Shown here: positions 6,103 through 12,103 of the stretch, in pieces
How the letters are laid out: the number at the start of each line of letters is the position of its first letter
Numbering within the stretch: position 1 is the stretch's first letter
Origin: an uncultured Bdellovibrio sp.
GTDB taxonomy: Bacteria > Bdellovibrionota > Bdellovibrionia > Bdellovibrionales > Bdellovibrionaceae
Assembly (NCBI RefSeq): GCF_946478835.1
Contig: NZ_CAMLDV010000109.1
Span: 1 to 12,103, forward strand
DNA length: 12,103 nucleotides
Direction of reading: 5' to 3'
Translations under genes and position numbers: made by a program
Notes under the pieces: model-generated
Told to the model about the DNA's origin: nothing
Database searches by the model: none
What the model saw: only the letters and a program-made list of their open reading frames with translations

Positions 6103-6597
6103 ATGAAAACATCGTCCTTTGCAAACGTTGGTAAAAAAAGATCTCCTCTAGGTGACTTGCAAAGCTTGAAACCTGGAATGAAGAAGAAAAAATCGGCAGC
6201 GGCAAACTTGGCTTTGGCGCTTCCTTTGACTTCTTTGATCGACGCTTTTTCGATCATCGTTATCTATCTTCTGATCGGAACGCAAAACAGCGGAATGGAA
6301 TCTAAAATTCCTTCGAAGATGTCTTTACCAATGGCTGAACACAGTGTCGGCATTGAAAAAGAAACTCCGATTTTAACAATCCAAAAAGGTATTTACCGTT
6401 TGAATGACGAAGTGATTCCGGTGAAAGCCCTTGGCGAAAAGTTGACGGAGCTCAAAAACAAATCTCAAGAAAAAGCCATGGAACTTTTAGTTCAGGCCGA
6501 TCAAGAGATGAAATACGAGGACTTGGATCCTCTTCTTAAAGCGAGCTCTTTATCTGGCTTTGAGAAAATGAAATTTGCGGTGGTACCTGCACGATGA
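6103..6597 (+). CDS. ExbD/TolR-family proton channel subunit, second copy
   Basis: A second, divergent ExbD/TolR protein of 164 residues. An unusually long, Lys-rich cytoplasmic N-terminus (34 residues, with KKKK at 27–30) precedes a membrane helix of about 37–58 (ALALPLTSLIDAFSIIVIYLL), which holds the conserved Asp at 47. The periplasmic domain (about 70–164) shows PILTIQKGIYRLNDEVIPV, the LTELKNKSQEKAMELLVQAD segment and a final amphipathic helix, as in ExbD. TAGGAC precedes the ATG. Its end overlaps the TPR gene by ATGA. Two unlike ExbD subunits beside one ExbB recall the AglR–AglQ–AglS set of Myxococcus, where a heteromeric stator is formed; this is inferred from order and type. Confidence 0.9.
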   Translation: MKTSSFANVGKKRSPLGDLQSLKPGMKKKKSAAANLALALPLTSLIDAFSIIVIYLLIGTQNSGMESKIPSKMSLPMAEHSVGIEKETPILTIQKGIYRLNDEVIPVKALGEKLTELKNKSQEKAMELLVQADQEMKYEDLDPLLKASSLSGFEKMKFAVVPAR

Positions 6598-9554
6598 AAA
6601 CACTTAACGACATCCTTATTCTAGGCGCTTTTGTTACGGGAATCTTGAGTTCTCCTCAAGCCTTTGCTGATAAAATGAATGCAGAGACTCAGGATCTCGT
6701 TATCAAAAAGATGGAAAGAGTTCTTTCCGCAATGGAAAAGTCAGACGGTGCTTGGTTGTCAAGCCAACAGCGCTTGGCGGATCTTCTTTCTGAAAGAGCG
6801 CGCACGCGCTTTATGCTTGAAGTGGAAGCTAACTGCGACGGCTGCAAAGGTTCTAAAGACGACCGTCAAAAAGCTATTAAAATCTACGAATCCATTCTTC
6901 AAGAAGTGAAAGTCAACGAACACGGCCCTATTCTTTTCCAATTGGCGCACTTGTATGAAATGGCGGGCCAAGTAGATAAGGCTGTCTCTCTTTATGAAAG
7001 CATCATCAAAGATGCGAAAAAGAAAAACATCTCGGCTGAGATCGTGACTCGTTCTCACGTAGGCCTGGGAGATCTTTTATTCCAAAAAGGTCGTTTTGCA
7101 GAGGCTCGTGAAAACTATAAAATCGCTTTGAAAGATAAAAATCTGCAAAATCGTTATTTGACGGTTTACAACGTCGCTTGGTGTGATTTCAACACGGACA
7201 ACTTGAAATCCGCGATTGCAACACTCGAAGGTCTTTTGAAAGACCCTTCACAAATCACTCGCGAAACTGAGGAAGGCAGCAAGTACGATGCTCCTTTCCA
7301 TACAGACGTTTTGCGTGACCTTGCTTCTTTCTATACAAAACAAGAAGTTACAGCTCGCGAAATCAATACCTTTGAAACTTTAACTCCGGTTGAAAAGCGC
7401 AAAGACTTGATGCTTTACTTTGCCAAAGAAACAGACCGTATCGGTCAAAAGAAAGCCGCTCAAGAAATCATGAGCCGCTATTTGGCTGACGCGGCTCTTT
7501 CGAAAGAAGAGCGCGTGGAAGCTTCTATTCAGCTTGCGCAAATCAACTATGACCGCGGTCAAACGAAAGAATCAGTGGCGGAATTTTCTAAGGCCGCTTT
7601 GGCTCTGCAAAAATCCGGTTGTTCTGGTGAGAAGTGCGAAGAGCTGCAAAAATCCATGAAACGTTATGTAACGGAACTTCACCGTTCTAAGAAGTTAAAT
7701 CCCGACCAGGATTTGATGGATGCTTATTTAACTTACAATAAAACATTCCCCCAAGACATGGAGATGACTCAACGTGGGGCTTCTGTAGCAATGGAACTGA
7801 ACAACTACCCTGTTGCAGTTTCTTTGTATCGCACGATCAGCGAAAGCCGTCAGTTCTCCTCTAAAGAACGTGAAGAGGCTTTGTTGAATGAAGTTTCTGC
7901 TGCGGAAAAATCTAAAAACCCAGCTTTGCAAAAAGAAGCTTATGTTCATTACTTGAAATACGCTTCTAAGAGCGAAAAGTCTTTCGAAGTGAGATATCAA
8001 CTGGCTTACTTGAGCTACCAACAAAAACAATTTGCTCAAGCCGCCGAAGATTTCGAGGATTTGGCTAAGGATAAATCTGGCAAAGCGGATCTTCGCAAGA
8101 AAGCAGCAGACCTTTCTTTGGACTCGTTGGTTCAAACTAAAAATGAAACAGCCTTGGAAGAATTGGCTTGGGATTACTCTGAGATCTTCCCTCAGGCTCG
8201 TGCTGAGTTTGAATCTATCGCTCGTAAATCTTTGATGAACAGAGTGGCTCGTGTTGCTAACGACCCTCGCTCAACGAAGTCGGATCTTAAGAAGGCTTTG
8301 AACAGTCTTGATGCTCGTAAGATTCAAACAGCAAGCAATCAAGAAAAGATCTTGTTCTATAATAACCAAAGTGTTCTTGCGCAAAAATTGGGTGAAGAGA
8401 AAATCTACGTTGAGTCTTTGGCTTCGTTGATGGCGATCCCTGGTTTGACAAAAGAACAACGCGAAAACACGCTTGAACAATTGACTGGTTTCTATGAGAA
8501 ACGTTTAGACTTTAAAAACGCTTACGCAACAGCTTTGCGTCTTGATAATCCAAAGATCTCTGAAAAAGAAAAAGAATTCCGTCTTGGAACATTGGCGGAC
8601 CTTGCGGGTCTTAATGCTTCGAAGCACTACCGCAAAGCTTTGGATGCGGGCCTTCGCGGTGAAAGATCTTTGATCGTTCGTTCTCGCTTGGTTTTGACTT
8701 CTGAAAATCCAGTGAGAGAATTAAAAGCTCAAGCTCCTGAGTTGAAACAAAGACCGGCTCTTTTGAACGAGACGACTTTGTTGGTTTATGCTCAAACCGG
8801 AAATGCTTCAGCGTTGAAATCTGTTCTTGAGATGAAAGAGCTTCGTCGTCAATCCGCTCCCCTTTTCGTGAAGAAACAAGACTTCTATGAAAAAGTTCAG
8901 AAGGAAAAAGCGTCGATTGCTTCTCATCAGTTGAATTCAAGCAAAGATCGTTTGTTGCAAAAAACAATTGCGGAACGTGTAAGTCTTTTGAAGAAGGCTG
9001 ATAAGATCTTGGCTGAAAGCTTGACGTTGAAAGACGTGACAGCTCAGATGATGGCCTTGAATTTGGTTTCTTCTGAGAACGAACGCATGGTTCGTGACTT
9101 GGCGGGTTTGCCAATGCCTCAGGGTTTAACCGCGAAAGAGCAAAATCAGTATATTTCTTTGCTTAAAGCTCAATCAAAACCATTCTTATACAAAGCGAGA
9201 GTGGCTCAGCAAAAACAGCAAGAAATTTGGAATAGATCTTCGGCTTTGGCTCAGACAATTAAGGACTACCAAACAGCACGCCCAGAGCTTCGTAATTTGC
9301 TCGCGCGTGAGTTGACGTTGCTTAACGAGATCCCTGGAAAAGGTGCGATGAAAACAGCGTTGGAAAACGCTTTGGACGAGAGACCTTTTTCGTCACGCGA
9401 TCTTATCGCCGCTCGCAATACAGTGGCAGAAGACCCTATGAATCCACGTAACATTGAAAAATTGAAACAGATCGAGACGAAAATTGGCCATCCTTTGATG
9501 CCTGCTTACTTGGAAGCTCGTTTAAGCCATCTACAGAGAGGAAAAAGCTTATGA
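6594..9554 (+). CDS. Large periplasmic TPR-repeat protein (AglT/AgmU-like)
   Basis: A 986-residue exported protein made mostly of helical repeats. The signal peptide ends at AFA (23–25). TPR-like units are clear near 108–145 (LFQLAHLYEMAGQVDKAVSLYESII), 150–182 and 188–215, and weaker repeats continue to about 500; the second half (520–980) is all-helical, charged and less clearly repetitive. A CxxC pair (81, 84) lies in CDGCKG, and another pair appears near residues 343–348. It overlaps the ExbD gene before it and the small gene after it by ATGA on both sides, so the three are likely translated in concert. TPR proteins of this operon type (GltD/AgmU, GltE/AglT) act as periplasmic scaffolds in gliding; that role here is inference. 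No catalytic motif was seen. Confidence 0.85.
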   Translation: MKTLNDILILGAFVTGILSSPQAFADKMNAETQDLVIKKMERVLSAMEKSDGAWLSSQQRLADLLSERARTRFMLEVEANCDGCKGSKDDRQKAIKIYESILQEVKVNEHGPILFQLAHLYEMAGQVDKAVSLYESIIKDAKKKNISAEIVTRSHVGLGDLLFQKGRFAEARENYKIALKDKNLQNRYLTVYNVAWCDFNTDNLKSAIATLEGLLKDPSQITRETEEGSKYDAPFHTDVLRDLASFYTKQEVTAREINTFETLTPVEKRKDLMLYFAKETDRIGQKKAAQEIMSRYLADAALSKEERVEASIQLAQINYDRGQTKESVAEFSKAALALQKSGCSGEKCEELQKSMKRYVTELHRSKKLNPDQDLMDAYLTYNKTFPQDMEMTQRGASVAMELNNYPVAVSLYRTISESRQFSSKEREEALLNEVSAAEKSKNPALQKEAYVHYLKYASKSEKSFEVRYQLAYLSYQQKQFAQAAEDFEDLAKDKSGKADLRKKAADLSLDSLVQTKNETALEELAWDYSEIFPQARAEFESIARKSLMNRVARVANDPRSTKSDLKKALNSLDARKIQTASNQEKILFYNNQSVLAQKLGEEKIYVESLASLMAIPGLTKEQRENTLEQLTGFYEKRLDFKNAYATALRLDNPKISEKEKEFRLGTLADLAGLNASKHYRKALDAGLRGERSLIVRSRLVLTSENPVRELKAQAPELKQRPALLNETTLLVYAQTGNASALKSVLEMKELRRQSAPLFVKKQDFYEKVQKEKASIASHQLNSSKDRLLQKTIAERVSLLKKADKILAESLTLKDVTAQMMALNLVSSENERMVRDLAGLPMPQGLTAKEQNQYISLLKAQSKPFLYKARVAQQKQQEIWNRSSALAQTIKDYQTARPELRNLLARELTLLNEIPGKGAMKTALENALDERPFSSRDLIAARNTVAEDPMNPRNIEKLKQIETKIGHPLMPAYLEARLSHLQRGKSL

Positions 9555-9820
9555 AATCAGTGATTTCTTTGGCCCTCATTTTGCTGTTATCCCATACGAC
9601 CTTTGCCGCCGGAAAACCTGCAGAGAAAAATGCAAAACCAACGGCGACAAAAAGACAGCTTGGTACTTCGTTTAAATTCAACGGGTCCTCGCTGAGAGGT
9701 AAATACCAAAGCTCCATGGGTACGGCAGCAACGGTAGAGAACGATAAACTTTTGGAAGATCTTTTGAAAGGCAGAACTCAGTTTGAGGACCGCCAAGAAA
9801 AAGAAACAGAACGTAACTAA
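9551..9820 (+). CDS. Small exported protein of the proton-channel operon
   Basis: This 89-residue protein has a signal peptide (MKSVISLALILLLSHTTFA, cleavage likely after TFA or AAG near 18–21) and a short basic mature part. It holds the distinctive stretch FKFNGSSLRGKYQSS (about 41–55) followed by a charged helix KLLEDLLKGRTQFEDRQEKE. I recall no characterised family. The start overlaps the TPR stop by ATGA and has AGAGGA upstream, and the next gene begins 11 bases after its stop, so it is firmly part of the operon and probably a real gene despite its size. A role as a linker or adaptor between the TPR protein and the TonB-like protein is a guess from position. Confidence 0.78.
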   Translation: MKSVISLALILLLSHTTFAAGKPAEKNAKPTATKRQLGTSFKFNGSSLRGKYQSSMGTAATVENDKLLEDLLKGRTQFEDRQEKETERN

Positions 9821-9831
9821 AGGCAAAGATT

Positions 9832-11061
9832 ATGAGCGCAGCGAAACTTCTAATACTCGAAAATCAGTTAGGCCAAAAGGTTCGCACTTTCGCGGTTGAA
9901 TCAGATTCTTTGAATTTGGTTTACTTGAAAGACAGCCGCCGTGTTGAAGCCTTTGCTCATCTTAATGACCTTGATGAGAATAAAGTTAACTACACTCTTA
10001 TTTCTGAAATTCAATTGTCGCAACTTTCTGAGAACGGCCTTGAACTTCAAGGTTTAGGCCGCGTTCGCCTCTATCCTGCTTCGGGTGTTCAAAATAGCCC
10101 GACACATTCTTTGGCTCAAGAAGACGACAATGAACAGCTTAAAACAATGCTGCAGAAAACGGCAGCTGGTCACATGATTGCTGTCTTCTTCTTGATCTTG
10201 GGTTCATGGGTTTATTTAAATTACTTCAGCAAAACTCAAGAGCCACCTCTTGTGACGATCATGCTTCCACAGGAAGAGCCCGTGGTAAAACAAAAGCCAG
10301 AAGCTCGTCCGACTGTGAAAGTTTCTAAAACTAAAATTAAGCAAACGAACAAAGTCTACAGACCTGTTGCTAAGAAACTTTTGACGAAGCCTTATAAAGT
10401 TCATACGGCAAAAGCGACTGACGTTCGCCGTGTTGGCGCTTTGGCAGCGTTGGGTGGACTTAAAACAGGCCACAAAGGTGCTGAGGGTTTGGATATGCAG
10501 TCTTTGAAAAACATCAGAGCTGCAGGAACTGGCGCTGGTGGCGGCGGTATTGGTAATGCGGGTCGTGGCGGTGCTAAGGGTTATATGCCTGGCAACGGTT
10601 TGATTGCGGGTTCTGCGGGCGAAGGCGCTCGTGCACAAGGTGCTGGTGGTTACGGAACTAAGGGTTCTGGTGGCGGTCGCGCTGGTTACGGCAAGATATC
10701 TATGGTTGGCGGAACTGCCGCAACAAGCCTGCCTCTTGATGAAGAAGTGACTGTTGAAGGTGGTTTGGACCAAGACCAAATTATCGCTGTGATCAACCGT
10801 AACAAAGGTCAAATCACGTACTGCTACGAAAAAGGACTTCAAGCCCAACCAACAATCGGTGGTCGCGTCGCTGTCAGCTTCGTGATTGGTGCTTCGGGCC
10901 GTATCACAGTAGCGAAAGTAGCAGAGTCTTCTTTGGGCTCACGCATGGTTGAAAACTGCATGCTACAAAGAATGAAAACATGGCAATTCCCACGTCCGGT
11001 TGGACAAGTAAACGTTGACGTACTTTATCCTTTCGAACTCACTCGCGTGAGTGCTCGATAA
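9832..11061 (+). CDS. TonB-like transmembrane protein with AgmX/PglI C-terminal domain
   Basis: A 409-residue protein spanning the inner membrane once. Residues 1–112 are cytoplasmic and beta-rich, with no clear zinc ribbon, GYF or FHA motif. One membrane helix is at about 113–131. A Pro/Lys-rich stretch (138–190) follows, then VGALAALGGL (201–210) and a long Gly-rich linker (205–292). The C-terminal domain (about 307–405) matches the AgmX/PglI type: paired conserved cysteines (331 in ITYCYEKGL, 376 in VENCML), a GRVAVSFVIGASGRI strand pair and WQFPRPVG. This layout, cytoplasmic head, helix, extensible periplasmic arm and end domain, fits a TonB-like force transducer such as GltG/PglI or GltJ/AgmX of Myxococcus. 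It should be moved by the ExbB–ExbD–ExbD motor encoded upstream. AAAGG stands upstream of ATG 9832. Confidence 0.88.
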   Translation: MSAAKLLILENQLGQKVRTFAVESDSLNLVYLKDSRRVEAFAHLNDLDENKVNYTLISEIQLSQLSENGLELQGLGRVRLYPASGVQNSPTHSLAQEDDNEQLKTMLQKTAAGHMIAVFFLILGSWVYLNYFSKTQEPPLVTIMLPQEEPVVKQKPEARPTVKVSKTKIKQTNKVYRPVAKKLLTKPYKVHTAKATDVRRVGALAALGGLKTGHKGAEGLDMQSLKNIRAAGTGAGGGGIGNAGRGGAKGYMPGNGLIAGSAGEGARAQGAGGYGTKGSGGGRAGYGKISMVGGTAATSLPLDEEVTVEGGLDQDQIIAVINRNKGQITYCYEKGLQAQPTIGGRVAVSFVIGASGRITVAKVAESSLGSRMVENCMLQRMKTWQFPRPVGQVNVDVLYPFELTRVSAR

Positions 11062-11075
11062 GAGGAGATGTGAAA

Positions 11076-12103
11076 ATGAAAAACACCAAAACTCTTCTCC
11101 CTCTAGTAGCTTTGACTCTCGCAGCGGTTGGTTGCGGAGAGTATAAAAAAGATCCAGCTTCGGGTCTTGCGGAAATGCGTAAGAACGCCAAAGTACAAGC
11201 TCAACAAGGTCCTGATAAACCCCGTGAGATCACAAACACAGTGATCGTGGAAAAACCGGTTGTGGTTGTTAAAGAGGAATCTACGATTGATGAAAAGTTC
11301 ATCGTGATCACTCCTGACGCTCAAATGACTTTCAACGAAGGTCAACAAGCGCAGTTTAAAATCCGCGCTCGCGTTCTTGTTCCAGGTATCGAGATCAAAT
11401 TGACAGCTTCAGGTCTTCCTGACGGTGCGAAGCTTGAGAAATCCTCTCAGGAAAAAGATCTTTATATCCTGACTTGGACCCCGGCTCTTTACACTGTTCC
11501 AGCGAATGCAGCTATGAAGAGTTACACAGCGAAAGTTTCTGCTGAAGTGACTTCTTCAAGCAGCCAAGTTGAAGCTGACAAACTTAAAGGCCTTGTTCGT
11601 GAAAAAGAATTTAATATCTTCTTGTTCCGCAACCAAGAAGCTCCTTCGGCATTGACTGTGGCAGGCCTTGCTTCTGAAGTGAATGAAGGTTCTTTGGTTC
11701 CTTTCACTGTGACGGTGAAAGTTCCTGGGACTGATAATAAAGCTCCGCAAAAACCTCGCCTTGTTGTGAGTTACGATGGCGTTAGCTACACAGCTGGCAA
11801 CAGCTTCCTAGAACTTGATGGCGCTCGTTATGTTGTCGCTGATTTGAATAAAAAAGAAGCGGAGTATCTTGGTGACTCTAAATGGAAGTTCACTTTGATC
11901 TTCGATACTAAAAACATCTCTGTTCAACCGCAACTGGCGAAAGATGGTTCAATCCTTTCTAATGCTGATGGCACTCGCGTTCGTTTGAGCTTTAAGGTGT
12001 ACAGCCCTTACGGTCTTTCGACACCTGAATCTTTGACTCAGGTTAAAGTTCGTTACCCGAATCCGATTGCTGCTCCCCGTTTTGATTTGTCTGGTCTTGG
12101 TCA
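11076..12103 (+). CDS. Lipoprotein with Ig-like regions (3' end missing)
   Basis: The first 342 residues of an exported lipoprotein; the gene continues past the window. The lipobox is LAAVGC with the lipidated Cys at 20, and the next residue is Gly, which favours the outer membrane. A spacer rich in Val, Lys and Glu (50–73) leads to a beta-sandwich-like region at about 75–185, carrying GLPDGAKLEK and LTWTP, the pattern of putative Ig domains; a second beta-rich region spans about 195–330. AGAGGAG (11061–11067) precedes ATG 11076, which lies 14 bases after the previous stop. Within the operon it is the only component predicted on the outer membrane, so it may be the receiving end of the force chain. 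Function is inferred from context only. Confidence 0.85.
   Translation, partial: MKNTKTLLPLVALTLAAVGCGEYKKDPASGLAEMRKNAKVQAQQGPDKPREITNTVIVEKPVVVVKEESTIDEKFIVITPDAQMTFNEGQQAQFKIRARVLVPGIEIKLTASGLPDGAKLEKSSQEKDLYILTWTPALYTVPANAAMKSYTAKVSAEVTSSSSQVEADKLKGLVREKEFNIFLFRNQEAPSALTVAGLASEVNEGSLVPFTVTVKVPGTDNKAPQKPRLVVSYDGVSYTAGNSFLELDGARYVVADLNKKEAEYLGDSKWKFTLIFDTKNISVQPQLAKDGSILSNADGTRVRLSFKVYSPYGLSTPESLTQVKVRYPNPIAAPRFDLSGLG

Noticed and set aside
8611..9114. 167-residue minus-strand reading frame
   Set aside because: Shadow of the TPR gene, low-complexity Ser-rich sequence, no ribosome binding site or family resemblance.
10520..10700. DNA tandem repeat in the transducer gene
   Set aside because: The GGT/GGC richness comes from a Gly-rich linker with no fixed repeat unit.
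10216..10848. 210-residue minus-strand reading frame
   Set aside because: It is antisense to the Gly-rich and C-terminal parts of the transducer; its Thr/Ala-rich sequence is a by-product of Gly-rich codons.
1..12103. CRISPR array, tRNA, insertion sequence or prophage
   Set aside because: No regularly spaced repeats, cloverleaf, transposase or phage gene was seen on either strand.

Overview
The window looks like chromosome of a Bdellovibrio-like predatory bacterium (Bdellovibrionota) or a near deltaproteobacterial relative. This rests on three things: moderate GC, a mevalonate-pathway isoprenoid operon, and above all a TolQ/ExbB–ExbD–ExbD–TPR–AgmX/PglI-type gene cluster of the kind known from myxobacteria and Bdellovibrio gliding machinery. 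The assignment is inferred from gene content; no rRNA or other marker is present.

Left part (1–2187, all minus strand): a compact probable operon read right to left, rpmI (L35), rplT (L20), fni (type 2 isopentenyl-diphosphate isomerase) and mvaA (class II HMG-CoA reductase, cut by the window edge). fni and mvaA overlap by ATGA. infC, the usual first gene of an rpmI–rplT operon, is absent; a divergent gene starts upstream instead.

Middle (2188–4594): a non-coding divergent region with candidate promoters, an operator-like palindrome and a repeat-bearing rpmI leader; a small secreted protein of unknown function; an alpha/beta-hydrolase-fold esterase; and, convergent with the esterase, a small exported helical protein of unknown function.

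Right part (4595–12103, plus strand): a 340-base divergent leader region with several inverted repeats, two of which include a Shine-Dalgarno sequence. A seven-gene tightly packed operon follows: a proton-channel subunit (TolQ/ExbB family), two different ExbD/TolR subunits, a 986-residue periplasmic TPR protein, an 89-residue exported protein, a TonB-like protein that spans the inner membrane and ends in an AgmX/PglI C-terminal domain, and a lipoprotein with Ig-like regions that runs off the window. Read together, the ExbB–ExbD–ExbD motor would use the proton gradient to move the TonB-like protein. The TPR, small exported and lipoprotein partners would carry that force through the periplasm to the outer membrane. 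By analogy with the Agl/Glt apparatus of Myxococcus this could serve gliding or another envelope process, but the role in this organism is inference.

No tRNA, rRNA, CRISPR array, insertion sequence or prophage gene was seen.
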